Below are positions 24,099 through 33,991 of a DNA stretch of 64,000 bases, in pieces. Numbering within the stretch: position 1 is the stretch's first letter; the number at the start of each line of letters is the position of its first letter. Origin of the DNA: M3007 sp046329435. Its GTDB lineage: Bacteria; Bacteroidota; Bacteroidia; Chitinophagales; Saprospiraceae. A program made the translations under genes and the position numbers. The stretch lies in assembly GCA_046329435.1 (NCBI GenBank), contig JAXLUR010000005.1, positions 1 through 64,000 of the forward strand. The letters run 5' to 3'. A model generated the notes under the pieces. The model was not told the DNA's origin. It did not search any database and saw nothing but the letters and a program-made list of their open reading frames with translations.

Positions 24099-24968
24099 AT
24101 GAAACAGGATTTTACGCTGCTGAAATGGGGGTATCTGCTGGTCTTGTCGCTGATCTGGGGCAGCAGTTTTATTTTGATCAAAAAGGGGCTGGCCGGCTTC
24201 GGCTATGTCGAGGCCGCCACGATCCGGCTGGTGTCGGCGGGACTGTTGTTTTTGCCTTTCGGGATAGCGAACCGGCGCAATATTCCGCCCGAAAAACGGC
24301 TGTACGTCCTGTTGGCCGCGCTGCTGGGCATGGTATTTCCGGCCTATCTTTTTTGTCTGGCCCAGCAGCAAGTCCAAAGTTCGGTAGCCGGCATACTGAA
24401 TGCGCTGACGCCGGCTTTTACCTTCGTGTTTTCCATGCTCTTTTTTCATACCACTTACAAAATCAGGCAAGTAGCCGGGTTGTTGCTTGGGTTGGCCTGT
24501 GCCGTTATGCTGGCCCTGGAAAGGGCCGATTCGGCGCTGCGCTTCAACTGGTATGCAGGCCTGATCGTGCTGGCGACGGCATTCTACGGACTGAACATCA
24601 ACCTGATCAAAAACAAACTGGGCGGGATTCCGGCCCCGACACTGTCCACGGTATCGGTCAGTGTGGCCGGACTGTTGGCGTTTTTGCTGGTGTTGTTGCC
24701 CAACCTGGGCCATTACACGGTGACGGAAGCCAGCGCGGCGCCCTTTTTGGCGCTGGTGACCCTCGGCATGCTGGGCACCGCGCTGGCGCAGTTGCTGCAC
24801 TACAAACTCATCAGCCGGACTTCGGCCCTGTTTGGCAGTTCGCCAACCTACATCATTCCCGTGGTGGCTGTGCTGTGGGGCGTGCTCGACGGCGAGCCGT
24901 TCCGCCTCGTACATGCCCTCAGTATAGGTGGTATCTTGCTGGCGGTCATTCTTATCCGAAGGGGATAG
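24099..24968 (+). CDS. EamA/DMT-family permease
   Basis: A 289-residue membrane protein with ten predicted helices in two EamA repeats. The first repeat has WGSSFILIKKGLAGFGYVEA, and both halves end in the typical short loops (SSVAGILNALTPAFTFVFSM; SPTYIIPVVAVLWGVLDGE). The family exports amino acids and other metabolites. The ATG at 24099 is preferred over a TTG seven codons upstream. It belongs to the DinB-PNPOx-EamA-GNAT run; MocR-linked permeases often move amino acids or vitamin B6-related compounds, but the substrate is not determined. Confidence 0.9.
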   Translation: MKQDFTLLKWGYLLVLSLIWGSSFILIKKGLAGFGYVEAATIRLVSAGLLFLPFGIANRRNIPPEKRLYVLLAALLGMVFPAYLFCLAQQQVQSSVAGILNALTPAFTFVFSMLFFHTTYKIRQVAGLLLGLACAVMLALERADSALRFNWYAGLIVLATAFYGLNINLIKNKLGGIPAPTLSTVSVSVAGLLAFLLVLLPNLGHYTVTEASAAPFLALVTLGMLGTALAQLLHYKLISRTSALFGSSPTYIIPVVAVLWGVLDGEPFRLVHALSIGGILLAVILIRRG

Positions 24969-24983
24969 ACTTGTTTATAAATC

Positions 24984-25493
24984 ATGGATTTTCAACCAAG
25001 TACAATCGACGACCTCGAAACGATTTTCCAGTTGTACGAATACGCCATTGCGCATCAGAAAGCAGTGTCTGATCAGCACTGGCTGCCTTTTGAACGCCGG
25101 CTGGTGGAGCAGGAGATCGCGGAGGGGCGCATCTGGAAGATCGTGGACGGGGAGCAAATCGCCTGCGTGTTCATGATTGCCTACAACGACCCGCACATCT
25201 GGGGCATAAAAGATGCCGATCCGGCGGTGTACCTGCACCGGATTACCACGCACCCGGCATGCCGGGGCCGCAATTTCGTCGCTGCCATCATCGAATGGGC
25301 CAGGGCGCATGGCCGGGCCAGGGGAAAAAAATACCTCCGCCTCGACACCTGGGCCGACAACCTCCGCCTGAAAGCCCTGTACGAGCGCTGCGGCTTCCGA
25401 TTTCTGGGTGTGGAACGGCCCGCCAATCCGGCGGCACTGCCCAGCCATTACAGCACGATTGAGCTGGGGATGTTCGAGATGGAGATTGGATGA
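24984..25493 (+). CDS. GNAT-family N-acetyltransferase
   Basis: A 169-residue protein with the GCN5 fold. The acetyl-CoA motif is RITTHPACRGRNFVAAIIEW (weak variant of the Q/RxxGxG/A loop), followed by KYLRLDTWADNLRLKALYE and CGFRFLG, the C-terminal signature. The N-terminal part contains an HQKAVSDQHWLPFER helix. The substrate is unknown. It lies 15 bp after the EamA gene and ends the run. Confidence 0.88.
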   Translation: MDFQPSTIDDLETIFQLYEYAIAHQKAVSDQHWLPFERRLVEQEIAEGRIWKIVDGEQIACVFMIAYNDPHIWGIKDADPAVYLHRITTHPACRGRNFVAAIIEWARAHGRARGKKYLRLDTWADNLRLKALYERCGFRFLGVERPANPAALPSHYSTIELGMFEMEIG

Positions 25494-25619
25494 CGGGTGG
25501 CGGCAGGCACTTTTGAACACCCTGAACAAACTTTGAACAAACTTTGATCTGGTAGCCGGGCAGACGGGGAAAAGACTTTTGCGCCATCCAATATCGGATG
25601 AAACCAAACTTTTCCCAAC

Positions 25620-28600
25620 ATGCGATTGCTTACTTTTTGGCTGCTCCTGGCCTCTTTCGCTTTCATTCCCAATGCTTTGCATGCGATTACTTTCGTAGGC
25701 GGCTATGAAGGCAACATCTGGACCGACTACCGCAACTGGCAGCCTCAGCAGGTGCCCGGCGCCGGCGATCTGGCCGATATTCCGCAAGGCAAGGCGGTGT
25801 ATGTCAACGGACAAATCTCCGTCGGTTCCCTCATCCTCGGCGGCGGTCTGAACAGCGACGGCAACCCGAACTCCAGCCTCACCATCAACTCCAGTTTCAG
25901 CTGGACGAGCGGCACGGTCGGCGTGCCAGTGACCCTCCTGCAAGGCTGCGCGGGCCTGTGGCAGGGTTCTCTGGGGATCGGCGCCAACATCACCAGCTAC
26001 GGCCAGGTCAGTTGCGATGCGAATATCACCATGAGTTATTCCTCCATCGTCAACTACGGCGAGTTCGACGTGACCGGCACGCACAACTTCGGGGTGTACT
26101 ACTCCCCTGCAAGTTTTGAAAACCACGGCTTGCTGAAAAAACCTTCCATCGATGCCTCCACTTTTTCCATCGGCGTGCTGCTGGTCAATCATCCCGACGG
26201 CGATATCGAGGTCGAAAACGGCGAACTCTACGCCTCCATTCATTGCAAACAATCCGGCGACGTGAATGTGTTCGCCGGAGCGGTGTTTCACACCCACACC
26301 CTGGAAATGTACAACCCGGCCACTTTTACGGGCGGCGGCACCCTCAACATCACTGGTAACGGCCTGTCGGCTTTCAATACCACGCCGGTGACTTTCGACA
26401 ACGCCGAAACCGCCATGAGCGCCAACGGGCTGGTTGGATCGGGCGCACTGATATTTCCGCACCATTTCACCGGGCTGGGGGGCAGTATTCAGGTGCCCGT
26501 AACGGTTGCCGCGACCGGGGTAGTGGATATCGACCCGGGTTCGGGCGTCGGTATCAGCAATGATTTTATCAATAATGGCACTTTTAACATCAATGCCAAC
26601 CTGACCTTCAGCGCTGGCACACTCTACAATTACGGCACAATTGCGCTGACGGGCGCCTACACCATCGGGATTTATTACGCGACAGCGGGCATATTCAACC
26701 ACGGTACGGTGCAAAAAACCGCGGCCTCTTCCGGCTTGTTCAACATGGGAATTCCGTTGCACAACGAGGGCGATGGCCTGGTATCGGTACTGGCCGGCGA
26801 ACTGAATTGCAGTGGCGACCTGTACAATACCGGCGATGTGGTGGTGGCAGCCGGCGCCCGCCTGAGGGCCCATGCGACCGCTATTTACGACGGCGCTACA
26901 TTTACGGGGGCGGGAACCTACCGCAACGAGGGCAACGGCATTACTGCCAACAACACGAGCTCCGTCTCGATCGAATGCGCCGAAGTGGAAATAGCTTCCT
27001 TTGTGAGCGGCCCCGGCCCGATTACCTTCACGGGGCACCTGGACATGAGCAACGGCAGTTTCAATACCAATGTCACCCTCGCTGCCGGGGCTGTCGCCGA
27101 CATGAACGGCGGCAACATCGGCGTGGGCGGCGGCACGACGACCGTGTATGGCACCCTGAACGTGAATGCCAACTTTACCCTGAGCGCCGGCCAGATCGAC
27201 AACTACGGCCTGATATCGCTCAACGGCCCGTACACGATCGGGATTTACTACGGCACACCGGGCATTTTCAACCACGGTACGGTGCTGAAACCTTCCGGTT
27301 CGGCCGGCACTTACAACATGGGCGTGTCCCTGACCAATTATTCCGACGGACAGGTGTCGGTGGAAAACGGCGAACTTTTTGTCGGCGGCGGCCTGAAAAA
27401 CTTCGGCAACATCAACGTGTCGGCGGGTGCGCTGCTGCGCGTCCATTCGCTCGAGGTGTTCGACGGATCAGGCATCGCCGGCAACGGCACGCTGCACATT
27501 CAGGGCAGCGGCCTGTATGCTTCCAACTCGGCCGATGTCGCGATCAACATTGCCACGGTGGAGGCGGAATCGGACGCTTCCGGCTCGGGTCCGATTGTTT
27601 ATACGGGCAATTTTCGCTGGCTCAACGGCTCGCTCAATGCCCCCTGGACCATCGCCGCCGGCGCGGTGCTCGACGTGTTGCCGGGCGGCAACCACGGCAT
27701 GTCGGGCTCGCTGACCCTGAATGGCACGATGAATGTCAACGACCTGTTTTACAACAACGGCACCCTGCAAAACAACGGCGCCGTCAACCTGAACGTGGCG
27801 GGTACGATCGGCGGGTACGGCCAGTTCAACAACGCGGGTTTTTTGAAAAAACACCCTGCCGCCGCAAATGTCACTTTTACCCAAAACCTGAACAACACGG
27901 GTACGGTGCAAGGGCTGAGCGACAATTTTTACTTCCAGGGCGCATTCGTCAACAGCGGCGCCGTGGAAGCGACGGCCGGGGCCAACATCCAGGTGGATGG
28001 CTACAATGCGCTGAACAGTTTTGAGAGCGGCGGCAGCATTACAGGGGCCGGCGTCTTTACGCTGGCGGCCAATATGACCGTGAACGGCGACCAGACCATC
28101 GGGGTCGAAACCTTCGTAATCGACTATTACTACGGCCTCGGCGGAACCGGCGTGCTGCATTTCGATCATGTGCTCGACTGGAAAGGCGGCGAGATCGGCA
28201 ATACCGTCGTAATGTCGGCCGGTAGTACCCTGAACATACTCGAATCCGGCTTTGCCAAATACCTGAACGGCACGCTCACCAACAACGGCACGGTGCAATG
28301 CCACGCCGATCTCCTGACCGGCAGCAGCGCCTTGATCAACAATAACAGCGTGTTCAATCTTCATGAAGGCGCTTCGTTCGGGCCTTCCTACGGCTATTCG
28401 GGCCAAATGAACAACAACGGTACGCTGACCAAAAACGGCGCGCAAACACTCGCGTTCGGCTTGTTGCTCAACAATCTTTCCGGCGCGCTGCTGCAGGTCG
28501 ACGAAGGAACGCTGGAAGTGGGCAGGCTGGACAATGCCGGCGCTGTTTTCATTGCGCCGGGCGCCACACTCACCATCAAGGACGGCTCCCAACTCGCCGG

Positions 28601-31600
28601 CGGTACGCTGGCCGGCAGTGGCATTCTGCATATTTTCGGAACGGGCTGGTATCTGACGGCGCCGCTGAACACCAACGGCATCACGCTCGACATCGAGGGC
28701 AACCTCGGCGGCGACCCCGGCGCGACCCTGACCATCGACGGCACGGCCAACTGGCTTTCCGGTGAGATCGGCGTCGCAACCCTTGTCGGCGCCGGCGCCA
28801 CGCTGAATATCCAGGGCTATGGCTACCGCACCTTGTCGGCCGGTTTGACGAACGGCGGCACGGTCAATCTTTCGAGCTCGTTCAGCGCTTACGGCGACAT
28901 TGTGAACAACGGGCTGTTCAACCTGAACGGCGACGGCGGCAGCTTTTACGGCTCGGGCGACCACACTTTTACCAACAACGGTACGCTGCACCAGAGCGCT
29001 TCTTACAGCTCCACTATCGGCGCCGCCGCCGTCAACAACGGCTCCATCGTCATCGATTCCGCTCCGCTTTATTTTTACAACGGCCTCGATAACAACAATG
29101 CCATCACCATCGCCGCCGGCGCATCGCTGAATTTGCCCGGCGCCTCCAGCTTCAATGCAGGCGGCAGTGTCGCAGGCGCAGGCAGCATCGAAACTTCCGG
29201 CGGCCTTGCCCTGGCGATCGATTTCAATTTTTCAGGTGAAATGTTCACCCTCTTGGGCGACTTGACGGGCCCGGGCACGCTCCACATCGCCAGCGCCATG
29301 ACCTGGAACGGCGGTCACGTTCAAACCGATGTACTGATCGACAACGGTGCAACCCTCGTGATTGGCTACAATGGCGGCGGCAACAATTCGAAACAACTGA
29401 AAAAAACGGCTCCCGCCACTGGCGGCTCCGATCCGGCCGAAGCGGTCGCGGCGCCCGTACAAACCGCCCTGATGAGCAGTTACGGCCAAACGCTGTCTGC
29501 CGTGCTGACCAACAACGGCACCACCAGCCAGCAGACAGACTACCAGATGAGCGGCGGCAGTTTTATCAATAACGGCCAGTTCAATACCAGCTACGGCGGT
29601 ATTTACGACGGCGGCAACGGCGGCACGCTCGCCAACAATGGCGACTGGACCCTCGACGGCGATTTTTACTGCTACATCCCTGCCGTCAACAACGGCACCC
29701 TGAAAGGCAATGCGAACTCCCTGCTGTTCGATCCCGCCTGGGAAAACAACGGCGTCGTATCGCCGGGCATGTCGCCGGGGCGGATAAATTTTGCCTACTC
29801 GTATGAAAACGGCGCTCAGCTCGACATCGAAGTGAACAACTCGGACGGCCCCGGCTACGGCCACGATTACGTGGAAGCGCAGGAAAATATCCAGCTCGGC
29901 GGCAGCCTCCTGGTGACCGAAACCGGCAACCCGCTCGACGGCGAATATGTCATTCTGCATTGCAACGGCAGCGCCGACTGCCTCACCGGGACATTTCAAA
30001 ACACCAGTTTGCCCGGCGACTACACGCTGGCCTACACGGGCAATGAAGTCATGCTGATAAAAGGCCAGCCGGCAGTCGTCTCCCCGTCCGACACCCTGGT
30101 GTGTGCCGGAAGCGGCGTCAGCCTCACGGTATCGCCCGGCGAATCTTACCTGTGGAGCACGGGAGAAACCACGCAATCGATACTGGTGTATCCCTACCAG
30201 ACGCAGGTGTACTACGTCACCGTCACCAATGCGGGCGGCGGCGGCAGCCTGGGCAGCGCGGTTGTACAGGTAGCGCCACAGCCTAACCTCTCCGTCGATC
30301 CCTGGTATGGCATGGTTTGTCAGGGCGAAAGCCTGACCATTACGGCCTATACCGACGCATCTGCTTACGAATGGAGCACGGGAGAAACGACATCTTCCAT
30401 CACCGTCAGCCCGGATACCGACACCAATTACTACGTCACGGTGACCAATGACGCGGGTTGCACCAACAGTTCAGGATCGACCGTTTATGCCAATCCCAAC
30501 CCGCCGGTGACGCCCGTTATCAGCGGAGTGCCGTCTGCTGCCTGCCAGAACGACTACGGCATTTATCTGCCGACCTATCAGGACGGCGTGTCGGGCTACT
30601 GGACGGGCCCCGGGGTGTATTATGGCTATTATTTTTATCCCTACGGACTGCTGGGGCCGCAAACCCTGACCTTTACGCCTTACAGCGGCCAATGCGCGCT
30701 GCCTGCCGAGTGGGTCATCGACGTGAGCAGCGGCATTTACTACGAAGATGCCGACGGCGACGGCTATGGCAATGCTGCCGTGTCGCAAAATACCTGCGAG
30801 CAGCCCGCCGGCTACGTGGCCGACAACACGGATTGCAACGACAACAATGCAGCGCAGCACCCTGGTGCGCCGGAAATTTGCAACGGCATCGACGACGATT
30901 GCGACGGCCTGATCGATGAAAACCTGGGTGCAATGTGGTATGCCGACGCGGATGGCGACGGCTACGGCGACCCCGCCAATGCGCAAATGGCCTGCACGGC
31001 CCCGGCCGGCTATGTGGCCGACAACACGGATTGTAACGATGGCAATGCGGCCGTACACCCCGGCGCTGCCGAGCTTTGCAACAACCTCGACGACGACTGC
31101 GACGGCGAGATTGACGAAAACGTGCAAACGACTTTTTACGCCGATGCCGACGGCGACGGTTATGGCAATGCTGCCGTTTCCACCCAGGCCTGCACGGCCC
31201 CGGCCGGTTATGTGACCGACAACACGGATTGCAACGATGCAAATGGCGCGATTCACCCAGGCGCTGCGGAGGTTTGCAACAATCTCGACGACAACTGCGA
31301 CGGGCAGGTCGATGAAGGTCTGGGTCTCACCTGGTTCCTCGACGTGGACGGCGACGGCTACGGCGGTACGGCTTATACCATCGTCGCTTGTATGCAACCC
31401 GACGGTTATGCCGCCACGGGCGACGACTGCGACGATAACAACCCGGCGGTACACCCCGGTTTGACCGAAGTCTGCAATGGCCTCGACGACGACTGCGACG
31501 GGTTGATCGACGACGCCGACCCCGATGTCACCGGCCAGCCGCTGTGGTATGCCGATGCCGATGGCGATGGTTTTGGCAATGCGGCGGCTACGCTTGCCGC

Positions 31601-33752
31601 CTGTGCGCAACCCGCCGGCTATGTGTCCGACAACACGGATTGCAACGACGCGAATGCGGCCATCCACCCCGGCGCAGCTGAAATGTGCAACGGCCTCGAC
31701 GACGATTGCGACGGCCTGATTGATGAAGGCGTACAATCCACTTTTTACGCCGATGCCGACGGTGATGGCTACGGCGATCCCGCTCTTTCCATCCAGGCTT
31801 GCACGCCTCCCGCGGGCTATGTACCCGATAACACGGATTGCAACGACGCGAATGGCGCGATTCACCCCAACGCGGTGGAAATCTGCAATGGCCTCGATGA
31901 TGATTGCGACGGGCAAATTGACGAAAACCTCGGCGCCAGCTGGTATGCCGATGCCGACGGCGATGGGTATGGCAACCCCTCCAACAGTGTGACAGCCTGC
32001 ACGGCGCCGGCCGGATATGTTGCGGACAACACGGATTGCGACGATACGAATGCAGCCGTGCACCCCGGCGCGCAGGAATTGTGCAACGGGCTCGACGACG
32101 ATTGCGACGGCCAGATCGACGAAGGCGGCCTTTGCGATCAGGACGGCGACGGCTACACGGTGGGGCAGGGTGATTGCGATGACGCCAATGCCGCTGTTCA
32201 TCCGGGCGCCCCGGAATTGTGCGATGGCCTCGACAACGATTGCAACGGCCTGACGGATGAAAACGGTATCGTCATCGATCCGGTCATTGTGACCAATGTG
32301 GCCTGCTCGGGCGGCAATACCGGCTCGATCAACATCGAAGTATCAGGTGGCGCACCGCCATACGCCTACCACTGGTCGAATGGTAAAACCACCCAGGATA
32401 TTGCCAATCTGCCCGCCGGCGTCTATACCGTGACCGTCACTGGCGGCGGATGCAGTGCGACTGCCTCGGCCACCGTCAATGGCAAACTCCGCCTTGTCAC
32501 GACCAAAACCAACGTGACCTGTAATGGCGGCAGCGACGGTTCCGCAACGGCAATGATCACTGGCGGCGCCGCGCCTTACAATATCTTGTGGAGCAATGGC
32601 GCGACCACTGAAAGCATCGACAACCTCAGCCCGGGCTACTACATCGTCGTTGTTTCGGATGCCACTGGCTGCGTACGCACCGCCTCGGTGTACATCGGTC
32701 AGCCGCCCGCCATCGGTATTTCGGGCCTGATCCAGCATGTCGCCTGCAACGGCAACAACAACGGCGCGATCGACATTTCCATCAGCAATGGCACAGGGCC
32801 GTTCGCCTACCTCTGGAGTGATGGTTCAACTACCGGAGATCGCGGCGGATTGACCGCCGGCACGTACAGCCTTACGGTGACCGACGCCAACGGATGCACC
32901 CGCCAAAAGTCTTTTACGGTCAACCAGCCTTCGGCCTTGACCCTGAGTTTTACTACGCAAAATGTCACTTGTAATGGCGCAGCCGACGGCGAATTGAAAG
33001 CAACAGCCGGCGGCGGCACCAAACTGCCCTCGTCGGGCCTATGCAATGGCGAACGCTACTGCTACAACTGGAGCAACGGCGCCAACACCCGAACGATCGG
33101 CGGCCTGGCCCCGGGAACCTACACCGTCACCGTGACCGACGCCAACGGCTGTGTGCTCGTCGGCACGGCCAGTGTGTCTGAACCGGCCCTCCTGCTGGTT
33201 GCGGGCGTGAATCAGGAGTTGTTGTCCAATGGTAAATACCGCCTGACGGTGAGCGCTACGGGCGGCGTAACGCCTTACAAATACAAACGCAGTCCGGGTG
33301 GCGGCTTCCAGTCGTCCAATGTGTTCAACAATGTACCGACAGGCGCCTATGTCATCACTGTGCGCGACAAAAACGGCTGCGAATCCAGTGTCGCGATCAA
33401 TGTGCCGGCCGGCAACGGCTCGCGTGAGCAGGGTGTTGTGGAAATTAGCCTGGTCACGCCTTCCGGCCAAACGCCCGCTTCGGCGCAGCGCGAAGCGGAA
33501 ACGCAACCCGAGTTTGCGCTGTACCCCAACCCTGCCGACAACCTGTGCTACCTGAGGGCGGAACAGCGATTTGAACAAGGCACGGTTCGTATCGTGGATG
33601 CCGGGGGGCGGCTCGTTCTGGAACAGGAACTGGCTCCCGAACAGGATGTTTATGTGTTCGACCTCTCTGCCTGGCCCGCCGGCCAATACTGGCTGCGCCT
33701 GGAAACCGACGGTCAGACGACGGTGAAACGCCTGGTCGTGATGCGGCAGTAG
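25620..33752 (+). CDS. Giant T9SS surface protein with MopE and SprB repeats
   Basis: A 2710-residue protein. After a signal peptide (residues 1-22), about 1,450 residues are Gly/Asn-rich repeats with parallel beta-helix character (recurring LTNNGT, GTLNVNANF, GIFNHGTV). Two Ig-like repeats follow (each with SYLWSTGETT or AYEWSTGETT). About residues 1706-2217 hold seven full and one short MopE-type repeat (DADGDGYG...NTDCND...HPGA.E.CNGLDDDCDG.IDE), predicted to bind calcium. About 2220-2610 hold five SprB-type repeats (four clear, one degenerate). The end is a type A T9SS domain (FALYPNPADNLCYL ... LRLETDGQTTVKRLVVMRQ). It should be exported and anchored on the cell surface as an adhesin or gliding-related filament. 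An odd Lys/Ala-rich insert (about 1255-1290) interrupts the beta-helix part. Confidence 0.93.
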   Translation: MRLLTFWLLLASFAFIPNALHAITFVGGYEGNIWTDYRNWQPQQVPGAGDLADIPQGKAVYVNGQISVGSLILGGGLNSDGNPNSSLTINSSFSWTSGTVGVPVTLLQGCAGLWQGSLGIGANITSYGQVSCDANITMSYSSIVNYGEFDVTGTHNFGVYYSPASFENHGLLKKPSIDASTFSIGVLLVNHPDGDIEVENGELYASIHCKQSGDVNVFAGAVFHTHTLEMYNPATFTGGGTLNITGNGLSAFNTTPVTFDNAETAMSANGLVGSGALIFPHHFTGLGGSIQVPVTVAATGVVDIDPGSGVGISNDFINNGTFNINANLTFSAGTLYNYGTIALTGAYTIGIYYATAGIFNHGTVQKTAASSGLFNMGIPLHNEGDGLVSVLAGELNCSGDLYNTGDVVVAAGARLRAHATAIYDGATFTGAGTYRNEGNGITANNTSSVSIECAEVEIASFVSGPGPITFTGHLDMSNGSFNTNVTLAAGAVADMNGGNIGVGGGTTTVYGTLNVNANFTLSAGQIDNYGLISLNGPYTIGIYYGTPGIFNHGTVLKPSGSAGTYNMGVSLTNYSDGQVSVENGELFVGGGLKNFGNINVSAGALLRVHSLEVFDGSGIAGNGTLHIQGSGLYASNSADVAINIATVEAESDASGSGPIVYTGNFRWLNGSLNAPWTIAAGAVLDVLPGGNHGMSGSLTLNGTMNVNDLFYNNGTLQNNGAVNLNVAGTIGGYGQFNNAGFLKKHPAAANVTFTQNLNNTGTVQGLSDNFYFQGAFVNSGAVEATAGANIQVDGYNALNSFESGGSITGAGVFTLAANMTVNGDQTIGVETFVIDYYYGLGGTGVLHFDHVLDWKGGEIGNTVVMSAGSTLNILESGFAKYLNGTLTNNGTVQCHADLLTGSSALINNNSVFNLHEGASFGPSYGYSGQMNNNGTLTKNGAQTLAFGLLLNNLSGALLQVDEGTLEVGRLDNAGAVFIAPGATLTIKDGSQLAGGTLAGSGILHIFGTGWYLTAPLNTNGITLDIEGNLGGDPGATLTIDGTANWLSGEIGVATLVGAGATLNIQGYGYRTLSAGLTNGGTVNLSSSFSAYGDIVNNGLFNLNGDGGSFYGSGDHTFTNNGTLHQSASYSSTIGAAAVNNGSIVIDSAPLYFYNGLDNNNAITIAAGASLNLPGASSFNAGGSVAGAGSIETSGGLALAIDFNFSGEMFTLLGDLTGPGTLHIASAMTWNGGHVQTDVLIDNGATLVIGYNGGGNNSKQLKKTAPATGGSDPAEAVAAPVQTALMSSYGQTLSAVLTNNGTTSQQTDYQMSGGSFINNGQFNTSYGGIYDGGNGGTLANNGDWTLDGDFYCYIPAVNNGTLKGNANSLLFDPAWENNGVVSPGMSPGRINFAYSYENGAQLDIEVNNSDGPGYGHDYVEAQENIQLGGSLLVTETGNPLDGEYVILHCNGSADCLTGTFQNTSLPGDYTLAYTGNEVMLIKGQPAVVSPSDTLVCAGSGVSLTVSPGESYLWSTGETTQSILVYPYQTQVYYVTVTNAGGGGSLGSAVVQVAPQPNLSVDPWYGMVCQGESLTITAYTDASAYEWSTGETTSSITVSPDTDTNYYVTVTNDAGCTNSSGSTVYANPNPPVTPVISGVPSAACQNDYGIYLPTYQDGVSGYWTGPGVYYGYYFYPYGLLGPQTLTFTPYSGQCALPAEWVIDVSSGIYYEDADGDGYGNAAVSQNTCEQPAGYVADNTDCNDNNAAQHPGAPEICNGIDDDCDGLIDENLGAMWYADADGDGYGDPANAQMACTAPAGYVADNTDCNDGNAAVHPGAAELCNNLDDDCDGEIDENVQTTFYADADGDGYGNAAVSTQACTAPAGYVTDNTDCNDANGAIHPGAAEVCNNLDDNCDGQVDEGLGLTWFLDVDGDGYGGTAYTIVACMQPDGYAATGDDCDDNNPAVHPGLTEVCNGLDDDCDGLIDDADPDVTGQPLWYADADGDGFGNAAATLAACAQPAGYVSDNTDCNDANAAIHPGAAEMCNGLDDDCDGLIDEGVQSTFYADADGDGYGDPALSIQACTPPAGYVPDNTDCNDANGAIHPNAVEICNGLDDDCDGQIDENLGASWYADADGDGYGNPSNSVTACTAPAGYVADNTDCDDTNAAVHPGAQELCNGLDDDCDGQIDEGGLCDQDGDGYTVGQGDCDDANAAVHPGAPELCDGLDNDCNGLTDENGIVIDPVIVTNVACSGGNTGSINIEVSGGAPPYAYHWSNGKTTQDIANLPAGVYTVTVTGGGCSATASATVNGKLRLVTTKTNVTCNGGSDGSATAMITGGAAPYNILWSNGATTESIDNLSPGYYIVVVSDATGCVRTASVYIGQPPAIGISGLIQHVACNGNNNGAIDISISNGTGPFAYLWSDGSTTGDRGGLTAGTYSLTVTDANGCTRQKSFTVNQPSALTLSFTTQNVTCNGAADGELKATAGGGTKLPSSGLCNGERYCYNWSNGANTRTIGGLAPGTYTVTVTDANGCVLVGTASVSEPALLLVAGVNQELLSNGKYRLTVSATGGVTPYKYKRSPGGGFQSSNVFNNVPTGAYVITVRDKNGCESSVAINVPAGNGSREQGVVEISLVTPSGQTPASAQREAETQPEFALYPNPADNLCYLRAEQRFEQGTVRIVDAGGRLVLEQELAPEQDVYVFDLSAWPAGQYWLRLETDGQTTVKRLVVMRQ
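30741..32270 (+). repeat. MopE-type repeat array (8 units) in the giant T9SS gene
   Basis: About 195-213 bp per unit, seven complete and the last about 130 bp. Each unit has an Asp-rich loop (DADGDGYG), a DNTDCND motif and a CNGLDDDCDG motif. DNA similarity between units is high, so copy number may vary between strains. Confidence 0.9.
32281..33420 (+). repeat. SprB-type repeat array (5 units) in the giant T9SS gene
   Basis: Units of about 65-85 residues with the pattern V.CNG...G.......GG..PY.Y.WSNG.TT..I..L.AGTYTVTVTDANGC. The fifth lacks the first Cys and is degenerate. SprB repeats are known from Flavobacterium gliding adhesins. Confidence 0.85.
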
Positions 33753-33785
33753 CCGAATCGATAAGAACGCCGAAACATCGGACGC

Positions 33786-33851
33786 CGCGCGGAGTGGCAA
33801 GGCAAAAGGAAGACATCTTCCGGCAGCCTTGTCGCTCCGCGCGTTTTTTTT
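33786..33851 (+). terminator. Terminator of the giant T9SS gene
   Basis: CGCGCGGAG (33786-33794) pairs with CTCCGCGCG (33835-33843); an inner GGCAAGGC/GCCTTG pairing extends the stem; eight T follow (33844-33851). Confidence 0.85.
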
Positions 33852-33900
33852 GAGCCTGTCCCGAACGGGGTTCTTCTCCCCGGGGTTTGCTTCAAACAAC

Positions 33901-33908
33901 TACCTTTG
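33901..33908 (+). promoter_or_regulatory. -7 box of the M14 peptidase gene
   Basis: TACCTTTG matches TAnnTTTG exactly. It lies 83 nt before the chosen ATG (33992) and inside a longer open frame, which argues against the longer start. No well-spaced -33 TTG is seen. Confidence 0.55.
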
Positions 33909-33991
33909 ACCTGCCGGCAGGTAATGCTCAGGCCCCTGCTCAACCTGCCCGATCCTGCTATTCAACTGCCCTTTCTGTCCCCTGTTACAGC

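Noticed and set aside
24975..27446. Long minus-strand open frame (823 codons) across the GNAT gene and the start of the giant adhesin
   Set aside because: Its composition (Gly, Arg, His, Val and Gln rich, no domain) is that of an antisense shadow of GC-rich coding DNA; the plus-strand genes have clear families.
30471..32201. Minus-strand frame with a regular Ile/Val/Ala repeat pattern opposite the MopE array
   Set aside because: The apparent repeats are the antisense reading of the MopE units; no start signal or family.
30741..32270. Regularly spaced repeats that might suggest a CRISPR array
   Set aside because: Units are about 200 bp, in frame, and encode Asp-rich MopE motifs; there are no short identical repeats with unique spacers or cas genes.
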